Assembly: GCA_038316385.1 (NCBI GenBank)
Contig: JBBQAN010000006.1
Coordinates: 78,360 to 142,359, forward strand
Reading direction: 5' to 3'
DNA from: SZAS-103 sp038316385
Lineage (GTDB): Bacteria; Pseudomonadota; Gammaproteobacteria; Xanthomonadales; Xanthomonadaceae
Length of the DNA: 64,000 nt
Part shown: one piece after another, positions 1-10,200 of the stretch
Layout: every line of letters starts with the position of its first letter
Position numbering within the stretch: position 1 is the first letter of the stretch
The notes under the pieces: model-generated
What the model saw: only the letters and a program-made list of their open reading frames with translations
Databases searched by the model: none
What the model was told of the DNA's origin: nothing
Program-made: the position numbers and the translations under genes

Positions 1-9
1 CTTGAGCAT
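1..9 (-). CDS. possible first three codons of the next gene of the efflux operon (partial)
   Basis: An ATG lies 10 bases past the stop of the permease gene and reads Met-Leu-Lys before the window ends. A GAGA-like purine run sits a few bases upstream. In DevC-type operons an ATP-binding subunit commonly follows the permease, so this could be its start. Three codons cannot prove that. Confidence 0.25.
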
Positions 10-18
10 CGGTTCGTC

Positions 19-1149
19 TCAGCGCATCAAGGTGGCGGGGTCGGCGCGCCGCAACGAGCGCACCGCCAGCAATCCGGACAGCAGCGCGATGGTCATTACC
101 AGCACACTGCACAGAACAACACTAAGCCAGGTCAATTCCACCGGCACGTTCTGGTCGCGCGCCAGCAGCAACGCGAGCGCGCCGACCGCCAGACCCGCGA
201 GCAATCCGAACACGCCGACCCATCCGGCCTGTTCCAGCACCACCGCGCGCAATCCGCCGATGCTCACGCCCAGCGCGCGCAGGGTTGCATACTCACGGAT
301 CGAACCGGCGACCGCGCCCATCAGTGTCTGGCTGGTGATCACCGCACCCGCAAGAAACACTACTGCCGATAGGAACAGCACGCCCAGGCCGGCACCGGTA
401 CCGAACATCCAGTAGTCCACCGCGCGCCGCGCGAACGCCGTGCGCGTCCATACTGCGTAGCGCCCGCCGGATGCGGCGGACAATCGTCTTGCGACAGTTT
501 CGGCGGCATCCGGGTCTGCAAGTTGCACCACGTAATAAGCGACATTGCCGCTGTCGGTATGGTCGTTGTCCAAGCGGCGCGCGGTATCGCTTGAAGCCAG
601 AACATTGATTCCGCCAAGCGCGCGCAGCCCGCTGCCAGCGCCAACCAGGTGCACGCGGCGGCCATTGATTACCGCACTGTCGCCGATCTTCATGCCGAGT
701 TTGGGCAGGTCGGCGCGATCCACAATCACCGCATCGGGTTCGAACAAGCGTTGGCGTAATGCCGGATCAAGCACGCGTGCATACATCATTCCATCGGCGT
801 GTGGGTCAATCCCCGAGACGAACACCGATAATCCGCCGCGATCGGCTGGACCGCGCCAATCGGCATCGACCCATTGGAACGGCTCGACCCGGCGCACGGC
901 CGAATCGGCCAGCAGCCGCATTTCGCTATCGCGCGGAATCGGGCGGCCCAGTTCGATGCTCTGAGTGCCCGGATAACCGACCCACAGATCGCCGCCGGAC
1001 TGGTCGATGTAGACCGCTGCACTACCGAAGATGCCCAGCATCAACGCCGCCTGCATCAGCAGCAGCAATCCGGAGAACGCGACTGCAACCGCAGCCGGCA
1101 GGAAACGACGCCATTCGTAGATCAAGGTCTTGCGCGCAAGTGCGACCAT
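19..1149 (-). CDS. DevC-like ABC transporter permease (FtsX/MacB-type fold)
   Basis: This is a 376-aa inner-membrane protein. It has one N-terminal membrane segment (about residues 15-45), a periplasmic domain of about 200 residues, and three C-terminal membrane segments (about 255-280, 305-335 and 343-368). That is the FtsX-type permease topology, and the N-terminus (LIYEWRRFLPAA, then DLWVGYPGTQSIELGRPI) resembles DevC proteins. Family members act with an ATPase, a membrane-fusion protein and a TolC-like channel in export. Its ATG shares one base with the stop of the upstream outer-membrane factor gene (TGATG), so the two are probably translationally coupled. No membrane-fusion gene is visible here. 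The substrate is unknown. Confidence 0.8.
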   Translation of the reverse strand: MVALARKTLIYEWRRFLPAAVAVAFSGLLLLMQAALMLGIFGSAAVYIDQSGGDLWVGYPGTQSIELGRPIPRDSEMRLLADSAVRRVEPFQWVDADWRGPADRGGLSVFVSGIDPHADGMMYARVLDPALRQRLFEPDAVIVDRADLPKLGMKIGDSAVINGRRVHLVGAGSGLRALGGINVLASSDTARRLDNDHTDSGNVAYYVVQLADPDAAETVARRLSAASGGRYAVWTRTAFARRAVDYWMFGTGAGLGVLFLSAVVFLAGAVITSQTLMGAVAGSIREYATLRALGVSIGGLRAVVLEQAGWVGVFGLLAGLAVGALALLLARDQNVPVELTWLSVVLCSVLVMTIALLSGLLAVRSLRRADPATLMR

Positions 1150-2576
1150 CAGCGCGCCGCGTCCACGATCGGTGCCGGAGCGCCACCCAGCGCCTTGTAG
1201 AGTGCGACGTACGCCAGCGCCTTCGCATGTTCGGCGTCCAGCAATTCCAGCCGCGATTGGCTCAATGCGATCGAGGCCGCGGCCTGATCGAGACCATCAG
1301 TCAATCCGAGGCTGCGGCTGCGCTTCATACTGATGGCATCGCGCTCATGCGCGGCGACCGCCCGTCGCAGACTCGCTGCGTGTTCTCGCTGTGCACGCCA
1401 GGCTGCCAGTGCGGTTTCTGTTTCAGCGATCGCCTCAAGCACGGTTTCACGGTAGCCGTACACTGTCGCAGACAGTTCGGCATCCTTCGCTTTCACGTGC
1501 GCGCGGCGCATGCCCCAGTCGAACAGCGGAATGTCGATGCCAGGTCCAAACGAGGTCACCGCGCGGCCGAACCCGAATTCGCCGCCGCTGATGATGGTCG
1601 CTGTCGTAATCGCGCCTATCAGACTCAATCGTGGATACAGATCGGCCTTTGCGATACCCAGCTCGCCGGCAGCAGCGAGCACCGCACTTTCGGCGTGACG
1701 AATGTCGGGACGGGTGCGCAACAGATCGGCAGGAATCGTGGCCGGCGTATCCGCAGTCAAGGCTGGCGATGCCGCAGGTGCAAACCATTCCGGCTGCGGC
1801 TCGGCGCGTCCGCACAGCAAAGCCAATTGCTGCGCGCTGGTTTCGAGGTGGATCTGCGGCTCCGCAAGTGCAGCCTCGGCTTGCGCGACTTCGGCATCAG
1901 CGCGGCTGAGCTCGTTCTCGGCAGCCAGTTCGAGCACCCGCCGACGCCGGATCAATGCACGCCGCATCCGTTGGGCCTCGGCAACCTGTGCAAGCAACGC
2001 GATCTGTTGCTGCGCCCCTCGCAGCGTGAGGTAATCGCGCACGATCTCAGCAACCAGAGTTACCCGTGCGCTTTGTAGATCGGCGGCAGCGCCATCCACG
2101 CTGGCGCGCGTGACCCAGTGTGTGCTTTCTGCACGTCCGAACAGGCCGATTTCCCACTGCGCATCGATGCTGCCCTGCAAGTAACTGGTGGTGGCATCCG
2201 GGTCGGGTGTGGCCAGCGTGCCCGCATGGACATTCGGCCGAAACTCGCTACGCGAGGCCTCCGCCATGGCACGCGCTGCAATCAGTCGCGACTGCGCCTG
2301 GGCGATGGTGAGGTTGTTGACCAGCGCCTGTTCGACCAGCGCGTCGAGTTGGGCATCTCCGAATGCATGCCACCAGCCCGCAAGGTCGGGCGCCCGAGCG
2401 GAATTTCCATCGGCGGTCTGGGCGTTGCGCCACTGCGCGGGTGTCGCCGTCTGTAAGGGAGGCATCGTTGCCAAGGACTGGCAGCCGGCGATGAGTGTCA
2501 CGCACATCGCACAGATCGTGCACCGTACGCGCGCTCCGAAAACACGCTTTGGAGTTACTGTGATCGCGAGATCCAT
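1149..2576 (-). CDS. efflux outer-membrane factor lipoprotein (NodT/OprM family)
   Basis: This 475-aa protein has a signal sequence ending in a lipobox (I-A-G-C, Cys32), followed by the repeated long-helix architecture of TolC-like outer-membrane factors (for example ADLQSARVTLVAEIVRDYLTL, and TRPDIRHAESAVLAAAGELG, the second typical of the NodT/OprM class). It would form the outer-membrane channel of a tripartite pump. It is the first gene of a minus-strand unit with the overlapping DevC-like permease, which suggests an ABC-driven rather than RND-driven exporter. The chosen ATG lacks a clear Shine-Dalgarno. An internal ATG at residue 24, just before the lipobox, would leave too short a signal peptide. 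Confidence 0.88.
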   Translation of the reverse strand: MDLAITVTPKRVFGARVRCTICAMCVTLIAGCQSLATMPPLQTATPAQWRNAQTADGNSARAPDLAGWWHAFGDAQLDALVEQALVNNLTIAQAQSRLIAARAMAEASRSEFRPNVHAGTLATPDPDATTSYLQGSIDAQWEIGLFGRAESTHWVTRASVDGAAADLQSARVTLVAEIVRDYLTLRGAQQQIALLAQVAEAQRMRRALIRRRRVLELAAENELSRADAEVAQAEAALAEPQIHLETSAQQLALLCGRAEPQPEWFAPAASPALTADTPATIPADLLRTRPDIRHAESAVLAAAGELGIAKADLYPRLSLIGAITTATIISGGEFGFGRAVTSFGPGIDIPLFDWGMRRAHVKAKDAELSATVYGYRETVLEAIAETETALAAWRAQREHAASLRRAVAAHERDAISMKRSRSLGLTDGLDQAAASIALSQSRLELLDAEHAKALAYVALYKALGGAPAPIVDAAR

Positions 2577-2673
2577 GATCTACAAACCGGTTATGAGTGC
2601 GTCGTCGCGACTTGAGCTGTAGAGTCCGCCCCCGTATCTATGGGCGGAAGATAGCGATGATGGTATCAAATCA

Positions 2674-3444
2674 TCATTCGGGCCCTCGCTCATCTCTGCG
2701 GTTCGCTTCATCCAGCTTGGCGTACTTGAGAAACGCGTAGAACGCCTGCACGCGCGCGGCGATCAAGCCGGCCCAGCCATTGAGGAAATAACGCTTGATG
2801 AAGTAGAAGCGGATGAACGCCAGATACGGATACAGCAGCATCCTCAGACCGACGAAGCCGGTTCCGCGCTTGCGCTTGTGTTCGACCATCCAGGTCGAGG
2901 AGCGGTTGACGTTTTCGGCGCGGGCCGCGATGTCGGCTTCGCCACGATGGCGTAACGGCGCTGGCAGGTCGATCACGCGACCCGGAACTTTGGGTTCGGC
3001 GTGGACAGGTACGTCATTCATTCGCCCACGCGAACGCCGGGACAGGCGCAACTGCCAGTTGGATGCCGTCCCCGGATGCACCTAGCGCCAGAACAACCAT
3101 TCACGGCGTGGCAGGCGGTAGCCATCGCAACGCGGCGCTACGAGTTCGCGTTCGATCACTACGCGCGCCGGATCGATCAGAAATTCATCGGCATCGAGCA
3201 ACAAGGCCCAATCATTTCGAGCGAGATCCAGAGCGGCCTGCTTCTGCGCCGAATAGCCGGCGAAGGGCTGGACATGCAGGCGCACGTCATGCCGCGCGGC
3301 GATCTCGGCCGTGGCATCGGTCGAACCCGAATCGAGAACCACAATCTCGTCGCAGAATGCCAGCGACGCCAGGCAGTCGTCGAGGGTGGCGGCGTTGTTG
3401 TAGGTCGTGACCACGCCGCTCAACGGCGCGCGAACGGGACCCAA
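2674..3444 (-). pseudogene. family 2 glycosyltransferase (WaaE/KdtX-like), interrupted by in-frame TAG
   Basis: The N-terminal half (TTG start at 3444, AGGA six bases upstream) has the GT-A nucleotide-sugar fold motifs VVTTYNNAATLDDCL, VVLDSGSTDATAE, and LLLDADEF as the DxD-type motif. It reads YRLPRREWLFWR and then TAG at 3084-3082. The same frame continues at once with HPGTASNWQLRLSRRSRG and the usual family C-terminus, ending LNGWAGL..AFYAFLKYAKLDE. Full length would be about 256 residues, normal for WaaE/KdtX-like lipopolysaccharide-core glycosyltransferases. A single G-to-A change from TGG (Trp) would explain the stop. It may be a pseudogene, a sequencing error or a suppressed amber. A separate product from the GTG at 3081 is unlikely because it would lack the catalytic half. 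Confidence 0.75.
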
Positions 3445-3579
3445 GCGATTCCTGCGTGCAAGGACCCGGTCCGTCCGGTGCTGGGTATGCGGATACCAGG
3501 GATAGGCTCGCTCGTTCTACGAACCACGAGTATCAGCACAAGATCCAGCATTGCTGTTGTCGCGGGGTAGGGACGAGAT

Positions 3580-3885
3580 TCAGCGCTTCTTCGCCGTGGC
3601 CAGATACGCCTTCATTGCTTTCTCGAATTCTTCGAGGATGCGGCGCAGATTCATGATGGTTTCGGTGTCGTTGGTGCTGCTGCCGGCGACTTGGGTTGCC
3701 TTTTCGGAGAGCACCTTGACTGCGTTCAGGACGCGCTCGGTGCCGGCGTGTTGGCGCACCATGCGCAAGCTCGATTGCAACTCCGACAATGCGCCCTGGC
3801 GGAATTGCGCAGAACCGCCAGCCATGATCCAGCCGGTGTCGCGCAGGACGTTCGACAACAATTCTTCCAGCGTCGGGTCATTCAT
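3580..3885 (-). CDS. small helical protein of unknown function
   Basis: This is a 101-aa predicted cytoplasmic protein with no signal peptide and no membrane segment. The sequence is largely helical and amphipathic (SELQSSLRMVRQHAG, LEEFEKAMKAYLATAKKR) with a central linker rich in Ser, Thr and Asn. I do not recognise a family. It lies alone on the minus strand, divergent from the phosphoesterase gene across about 150 bases. A TACAAT element about 30 bases upstream could be a -10 box. Codon use matches neighbouring genes, and the start ATG is followed by a coherent hydrophilic protein, so I take it as real. Confidence 0.6.
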   Translation of the reverse strand: MNDPTLEELLSNVLRDTGWIMAGGSAQFRQGALSELQSSLRMVRQHAGTERVLNAVKVLSEKATQVAGSSTNDTETIMNLRRILEEFEKAMKAYLATAKKR

Positions 3886-4036
3886 GGCTTATGGTCGCAT
3901 GGAATTGCTTGCCTGCATTGTAAACATTTGCCGGGTTGCGATGAAACTGCGTAAATTGCCGACATTCGCTTGTCGCACAATGTCTCACTCGGTGCATTTG
4001 TGCACGATGTCGCGGCCATGCCAATCGGGAGTTTCG

Positions 4037-5635
4037 ATGATCCATAGCATCCTGCTGTCAGCACTGATCGCCGCCAACGGCGTGGCGTTCACGTCAACAT
4101 CCGCGCCAGCGACGCCGATCCGGCATCTGGTGGTGATCTTTCAGGAGAACGTCTCGTTCGATCATTACTTCGCGACTTATCCGCATGCGGCTAACTCGCC
4201 AAGCGAGCCGGTGTTCCATGCGGCGCCCGATACGCCGACCGTCAACGGTTTGCTAGGCACATTGCTGACCAATAATCCGAACCGTTTGAATCGCCGCAAT
4301 GGCAATGGCGCAGTGAACCCTTTCCGGCTGGATCGCTCGCAGGCCTGGACAGCCGATCAGGATCACGATTATGGCCCCGAGCAAGCTGCATTCCATGCGG
4401 GCTTGATGGATCAATTTCCGATATCGGTGGGTGAAGGCGACGACAATCGCGGCAAGGCCAACGATCCGCTGGCGACGAAGGGTTTGGTCATGGGTTATTA
4501 CGATGGCAATACCGTCACCGCCTTGTGGAATTACGCGCAACGCTATGCGATGAGCGATAACTCCTACGGGACGACGTTCGGGTCATCCACGCCGGGTGCG
4601 TTGAATCTGGTATCCGGGCAGGCCAATGGCATCGCCGAGAGCAGACTGCTGGTGGGGAAGTTCACCGTTGACGATGGCAGCGGCGGCAAGACCCTGATCA
4701 ACGATCCCGATCCCTTGCATGATGTGTGTTCCAGCAGCCTGCACCCGCACGTCGCCATGGCCGGCAGGAACATCGGCGACCTGATGAACGATGCGCAGGT
4801 CAGTTGGGGCTGGTTCGAGGGCGGCTTCGATATGTCGGCCACTAACCGCAATGGGACATCTGGTTGCAAGCGCAGTTCGGCATCGCTGGCGACAGGCAAG
4901 TTCAAGAACGACTACGTGCCGCACCACGCGGCATTCCAGTACTACGCCAGCACCGCCAATCCGACGCATGCCCGGCCAGCATCCGTTGCGGCGATTGGTC
5001 ACGGCGACGATCCCGCCAATCATCAATACGACATCGAGGATTTTTATCGCGCGGTGCTCGCAGGAAATTTCCCGGCGGTGTCGTTCCTCAAGGCAACCGC
5101 CGCGCAGAATGGCCACGCGGGATATTCGTCGCCGCTGGACGAGCAGGCATTTGTCGTCCATGTCATCAACTTCCTGCAGGCAAGCTCTGAATGGAAGGAC
5201 ACGGCCGTGGTCATCGCGTGGGACGATTCGGATGGCTGGTACGACCACCAGATGCCGCCGATCGTCAACCAGTCCAGCAGCAGTGAAGACGCGCTGACCG
5301 GGGCGCATGCATGCGGCGACGGCAGCACGGCGCTGGCCGGAGTGGACGCGAAATCCTTGCATGCGCAAGGGCGATGTGGCTATGGCCCGCGCCTGCCGTT
5401 ACTGGCGATATCGCCGTGGGCGCGACGCAATTTTGTCGATCACACGGTGACCGATCAGACTTCGATCATTCGCTTTGTCGAGGATAACTGGTTGCACGGC
5501 CAGCGGATCGGGCAGGGCTCGTTCGACGCGCTAGCCAATCCGATCAACGCGATGTTCGACTTCAGCGATCCGTCAACGCCGCACAACGCCGGAGCGTTCG
5601 TCCTCTCCGAAGACACTGGCGAACCGAACGGATAG
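4037..5635 (+). CDS. secreted phosphoesterase family protein (phospholipase C / AcpA-type acid phosphatase)
   Basis: A 532-aa exported enzyme. The ATG at 4037 follows GGGAG by five bases and is the start that places a signal peptide (residues 1-25) at the N-terminus; the open frame reaches further upstream but without a good start. The mature protein opens with HLVVIFQENVSFDHYFATYP, the metal- and catalytic-site signature of the phosphoesterase family (Pfam PF04185) that includes bacterial phospholipase C and Francisella AcpA. Other conserved parts are the GNFPAVSFLK stretch, a D-D-S-D-G-W-YDH segment, and RLPLLAISPWAR near the C-terminus. The likely role is periplasmic or extracellular phosphate release from phospholipids or phosphomonoesters. 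Exact specificity cannot be read from the sequence. It stands alone. Confidence 0.88.
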   Translation: MIHSILLSALIAANGVAFTSTSAPATPIRHLVVIFQENVSFDHYFATYPHAANSPSEPVFHAAPDTPTVNGLLGTLLTNNPNRLNRRNGNGAVNPFRLDRSQAWTADQDHDYGPEQAAFHAGLMDQFPISVGEGDDNRGKANDPLATKGLVMGYYDGNTVTALWNYAQRYAMSDNSYGTTFGSSTPGALNLVSGQANGIAESRLLVGKFTVDDGSGGKTLINDPDPLHDVCSSSLHPHVAMAGRNIGDLMNDAQVSWGWFEGGFDMSATNRNGTSGCKRSSASLATGKFKNDYVPHHAAFQYYASTANPTHARPASVAAIGHGDDPANHQYDIEDFYRAVLAGNFPAVSFLKATAAQNGHAGYSSPLDEQAFVVHVINFLQASSEWKDTAVVIAWDDSDGWYDHQMPPIVNQSSSSEDALTGAHACGDGSTALAGVDAKSLHAQGRCGYGPRLPLLAISPWARRNFVDHTVTDQTSIIRFVEDNWLHGQRIGQGSFDALANPINAMFDFSDPSTPHNAGAFVLSEDTGEPNG

Positions 5636-5715
5636 CATATTCTTGACTTCGCGTTTGATCATCAGGCGCGCATCGCTGGCGGGTTCAATCCAGGTAAATC
5701 ATCGGGAGTGTGGCC

Positions 5716-6288
5716 ATGGCTGTCTGTTCAAAATGCGGTGCTGAACTTGTCGCAGATGGCGGCGAATGCACCGCCTGCGGAGCACGCGTCGCGCATAAAC
5801 ATGCGTCGGTCAGTTCGATCTTTGCGCACGTTCCGCACCCGCACATCGCGCATCGCAAGAAAAACTCACCGAAGGCTGCCTCCGATGCGGCCAAGCAGCC
5901 AGGTGCGATCACCCGGTTCAATACGTTCCTCGGCGTCAAGATCACCGAAGGGGTCGGCACGATGTGGTGTGCTTACATTTTCGCGGCGCTGGCCCTGGTC
6001 AGCCTGCCGGAAGCAATCAAGGGCGGCACCGCGATGCTGGTCGCATGGACTGCGCAGACGTTCATTCAACTGGTGCTGCTGTCGATCATCATGGTCGGTC
6101 AGAAGATCGCAGGCGAGGCGACCGACAAGCGCGCGATCGATACTTACAACGATGCCGAAGCGGTGCTGCACGAATCGATCCAGATCCAGCAGCATCTCGC
6201 AGCGCAGGACGCGTTCCTGCAGCGCTTGATCGATGAACTGTGCGAGCGGAAAACCAGGACCGACGCAATGGATGAGAAACCAGCCTAG
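5716..6288 (+). CDS. zinc-ribbon two-helix membrane protein, DUF1003-like
   Basis: This 190-aa protein begins with a four-Cys zinc ribbon (CSKCG..CTACG, residues 4-23). A basic linker follows, then two hydrophobic segments (about 85-105 and 110-130), and a C-terminal helix rich in Glu and Gln (EAVLHESIQIQQHLAAQD). The membrane part resembles DUF1003-type proteins, whose function is unknown. The ATG at 5716 is preferred over GTG 5710 because GGGAG lies seven bases upstream of it. It is not obviously linked to its neighbours. Confidence 0.65.
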   Translation: MAVCSKCGAELVADGGECTACGARVAHKHASVSSIFAHVPHPHIAHRKKNSPKAASDAAKQPGAITRFNTFLGVKITEGVGTMWCAYIFAALALVSLPEAIKGGTAMLVAWTAQTFIQLVLLSIIMVGQKIAGEATDKRAIDTYNDAEAVLHESIQIQQHLAAQDAFLQRLIDELCERKTRTDAMDEKPA

Positions 6289-6411
6289 ATGGTGGTGATC
6301 GTTGGTTTTGCGCGCCAGCCGATGCTGTTCCCGTCGTGCCCATTGCCAGCATGTAAAGCCGCGCGCTAGGCTCGGTTCGGGAAGTCCGACGCGACTGCCG
6401 GGGAACGACCG

Positions 6412-7047
6412 ATGATTCGTGTGTTTGTACTCGACGACCATGCGCTCGTACGCACCGGGTTCCGGATGATTTTGTCGAACGAAACCGACATCGATGTGGT
6501 CGGCGAAGCGGCCTCGGGCGAGGAAGGTCTGCCGCTGATCCGCAAGCTCAAACCCGATGTGGTGTTGTGCGACTTGCATCTGCCAGGTGTGAGTGGGCTG
6601 GAGATCACCGAGCGCATCGTGCGCGGCGATTCAGGTGCGCGGGTGATCATCGTCAGCGTGCAGGAAGATGGTCCGATGCCACGACGCCTGCTTGACGCGG
6701 GCGCGAGTGGCTATCTCGGCAAGGCCTGCGCCGCAGAGGAATTACTGCGCGCGGTGCGCGATGTGTCGCGCGGCAAGCGTTATCTCGGCAGCGAAGTGGC
6801 GCAGAAAATGGCGCTCGGAAAATTGTCCGGCGAAGGGTCGCCTTTCGACACGTTGTCGCCGCGCGAACTCGAAATCGTGATGTTGTTGTGTCAGGGCTTG
6901 CGCATGGAAGACATCGCCAAGCGACTGAACCTGAGTCCGAAAACTGTCGCCACCCACAAGTACCGCAGCTTCGAGAAGCTCGGCGTGCAGGACGGGATTG
7001 CACTGGCGCGATTGGCAACCCAGTACGGATTGGTGAGTCCGCATTAA
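6412..7047 (+). CDS. uvrY: LuxR-type response regulator, UvrY/GacA-like
   Basis: This 211-aa protein has an N-terminal receiver domain with Asp8-Asp9, phospho-acceptor Asp54 (VVLCDLHLPG) and the conserved Lys104. A C-terminal LuxR helix-turn-helix follows (LSPRELEIVMLLCQGLRMEDIAKRL). The closest family I recognise is UvrY/GacA, the partner of BarA/GacS that controls small RNAs of the Csr/Rsm system. In many gammaproteobacteria uvrC follows uvrY, but here the next gene is rne on the other strand, so orthology is likely rather than proven. No sensor kinase gene is in the window. Confidence 0.8.
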   Translation: MIRVFVLDDHALVRTGFRMILSNETDIDVVGEAASGEEGLPLIRKLKPDVVLCDLHLPGVSGLEITERIVRGDSGARVIIVSVQEDGPMPRRLLDAGASGYLGKACAAEELLRAVRDVSRGKRYLGSEVAQKMALGKLSGEGSPFDTLSPRELEIVMLLCQGLRMEDIAKRLNLSPKTVATHKYRSFEKLGVQDGIALARLATQYGLVSPH

Positions 7048-7198
7048 ACGGAACGCTTGCGCATCTGCTCTACGGAAACCGGGTTGGCAGGAATGCAGAC
7101 CATCTTCGGGCGATGCGTTCGCGGAGTCTTGCTACACCTGCTCGCAGTGAATTCGCAGAACGCCGGAACACGCGACATTTTCAGTCGCACCTCTGAAT

Positions 7199-7217
7199 GG
7201 GCGTCGTATGGACGCCC
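7199..7217. terminator. hairpin between convergent uvrY and rne
   Basis: A perfect 7-bp stem (GGGCGTC / GACGCCC) with a 5-base loop lies between the converging 3' ends. It has no good T-run on either side, so it may act as a weak or Rho-assisted terminator, or simply protect 3' ends. The remaining gap between the genes (7048-7251) shows nothing else I can name. Confidence 0.4.
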
Positions 7218-7251
7218 CTCAGGTGAGTTGTGGATCGATCCAGCCCGTCGA

Positions 7252-10200
7252 TCAGACGGCGTTGTCGCTGTCCTGCATGCGATCGGGATCGAGCGGCGTG
7301 GGTAGGGGCATGCGTGGCACGGGCGTCGTCGAATCCGCGCTGGGTGTCGGCTTCGGCTGCAGGGGAGCAGCTTGCACAATTACGGCTGGCGGCGCGACGC
7401 TCGACGATGCCTGCACTGGCACGGCTACGGGCGCTGCATTCGGAATTGGCGTCGCAACACCCCGCGGCGGCAAGGGCTTGGCGTTGTTCGCTTGGTGCAC
7501 GGATTGACTGATCGATGCGCTGATGGCGTCGCTCAGTCTCACCGGCGGTGGTGGCATCGTCGGTTGCAGTGCTGCTGAACGCATCGGCGCTGCGGCCGCC
7601 GGTGTTGCTGGAGGCGCAGCCACGCCAGGCGCGATGAGTCGTGGCGTCGTGGCCGGCGCTGTCGCTGTGGAAGGTGCCCCCGGAGCAAGACCAGCCGGCA
7701 CAGTGGCAGGTTGCGACATCTGGATTGGCGTGGTCGCGTTCGACGCAGCCGATAGGACAGTTGCGGCCGTCGGTACCGGTGTGATCGGCACTGCGGGTAC
7801 GGGGGGCGGACTCGCCTGGGTGCGCGCAGCAACCGGAATTCCTGCGGCTGGATCAGCATCACTGGACGACGCAACGGCTGTAGTCGGCACTTTGGCTGTG
7901 GCCGGTTTGTCAGTGACGACCACGGGACTCGGAGTGGGCGATACAAAGGTCGCGATAGGCGTTGCAGGACTGATCGGCACGCTCGGCGCTGATGCTGATG
8001 CTATTTCTGGTTTGACTATTTCCGTTGCGGCGTGCGCAGTCGACGCTTTCTGGGCGTCAGTTGATGTGGAGTGTGCAGGCACAGCCGGAGTTGCGGATGC
8101 CGCAGCGACAGCGGCCGGACGAGATGCCGGACGCGGCATCGTACTGACTGCAGGCTTTTCTTCCACAGCCATGTCATTGCCTTGTGCGTCTTCTTCGTCG
8201 AAATCGATTTCCGATTGAGTGTCCGCGTTCTGTCCCGTCGCTTCGGTTCCGGCTGCTTCATCAGGACGACGGCGACGACGGCCGCCACGACGGCCGCGAC
8301 GGCGACGTGCATTGCCGGATCCTGTCGCGCCTTCTCCTGCATCGGGCGCTGCACTGCCATCGGCTTGCATGGACACGGCTTGTGCGGGCACGGCCTCGGC
8401 AACGACGGCTATCAATGCCGTATCGGCAACGACAGACGAGGCTGGATCGATCGTTGGCTTCGGCGGGCGCGGCTCGCGCAGTGGTGGAGCAGCTTGCTGT
8501 TGCGCTGCATTCGGTTGACGCGGTTCTTGCGCACGCGACTCGGCGCTGCGTTCCTGCGGCGGACGAGGCTCGCGCGGCGGACGCGGCTGCTGTTCCTGTT
8601 TAGGGCGTGATTGTTCCTGTGGCGAACGATTGCCAGGCTGAGCCTGTTTCTGCTGTTGTTGCGGCTTCGCGTTTTGCGCGTTGTTGTTCGTATTCGAACG
8701 CGTCTGGTTGGGCTGCTGCGGACGACGCTCGTTGCCGCGCTGTTGACCATCGCGTGGTCGATCACGCTGTTGCTGACGCGAAGACTGCGCGTTCGAAGCT
8801 GGCGCGGGCGCAACAGGCTCGGACGGCGGCTTCGCGCCGAAGATGCCTAGAATTCGCGCGACGATGCCCGGAGCGCGCTTGCTCGTAGCAACTGGAGTCG
8901 CGGCGTATTGCACTGGCTGCGGTGCCTGGCGAACCGGCTGTGCAGGGCGGGCTGCGACCGTCTTGCGCTCTTCCGACTCGTCATCACGTACTGGCGCGGG
9001 AGCAATCGGTTGCACCTTGGTCACGGCGGGTGCGGGAATGTTGAGGTTGGCCTTGGTCAATGCATGCGTGGCGAGCTTGCGTGGTGTACCGCGCTGGTAG
9101 CTGGGTCGAGCCGACTCGTCACTCAATTCGTTTTCGCGCAGCCGCGAAACTTCGAAATGCGGCGTCTGCATCTGGGTGTCGGCAACGATGATTACCGGTG
9201 CTTCGTGGCGCTGTTCGATCTCGATCAGTGCGCGGCGCTTTTCGTTCAACAGGTAATTCGCGATTTCCGGCGGCGCCTGCACCAGCACCTGCCCGGTGCT
9301 TTCCTTCATCGCCTGTTCCTCGGCGAGGCGCAAGATCGACAGCGACAGCGATTCGACACTGCGCATGCGACCGTGTCCTTCGCAACGCGGGCAGATGATC
9401 TGGGTGGATTCGCCGAGGGACGGGCGCAGGCGCTGGCGCGACATTTCCAGTAGGCCAAAACGCGAAATCCGTCCGATCTGCACGCGCGCGCGATCGTGCT
9501 TGAGCGCGTTTTGCAGCTTGTTCTCAACCTCGCGCTGGTGACGGTTGGACGCCATGTCAATAAAGTCGATCACCACCAGGCCGCCAAGATCGCGCAGGCG
9601 CATCTGCCGCGCCACTTCTTCGGCCGCCTCAAGATTGGTATTGAACGCGGTTTCCTCGATGTCGCCGCCCTTGGTGGCACGCGCTGAGTTCACATCGATC
9701 GCGGTCAACGCTTCGGTAGGATCGACCACGATCGAGCCGCCCGACGGCAAACGCACCTGACGTTCGTAGGCGTTCTCGATCTGCGATTCGATCTGATAGC
9801 GATTGAACAACGGCACCGTGTCGGAATACAACTTGAGCTTGCGCAGGCTCGCAGGCATTACCTGCGCCATGAACTCGCGTGCGTCGTTGTACATTTCTTC
9901 ATTGTCGACCAGCACTTCGCCGACATCCGCGCGCATGTAATCGCGCAGGGCGCGGATGATCAGTCGCGATTCCTGGTAGATCAGGAATGCCGCCGGCTTC
10001 GACAGCGCCGCATCGGTGATTGCTTTCCAGACCTGCAAGAGATAGTCGAGGTCCCACTGGAGTTCTTCAGCATCGCGACCAACACCTGCGGTGCGGATGA
10101 TGATTCCCATGTCCTCGGGGATCTGCAGGACATCCATCGCCTCTTTCAACGCTGCACGGTCGTCGCCTTCGATTCTGCGTGAGACGCCGCCGGCGTTCGG

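Noticed and set aside
759..2078. A 439-codon plus-strand frame over the efflux genes
   Set aside because: It is Arg- and Cys-rich and featureless, while the minus strand holds clear permease and outer-membrane-factor genes.
2611..2632. Possible MerR-type operator in front of the outer-membrane factor gene
   Set aside because: GACT and AGTC ends match, but only half of the inner pairs do, and no suitable -35/-10 spacing is seen around it.
3082..3084. Pyrrolysine or programmed readthrough at the amber codon
   Set aside because: No special downstream structure is seen and the family is not known for it; a Trp-to-stop mutation or error is simpler.
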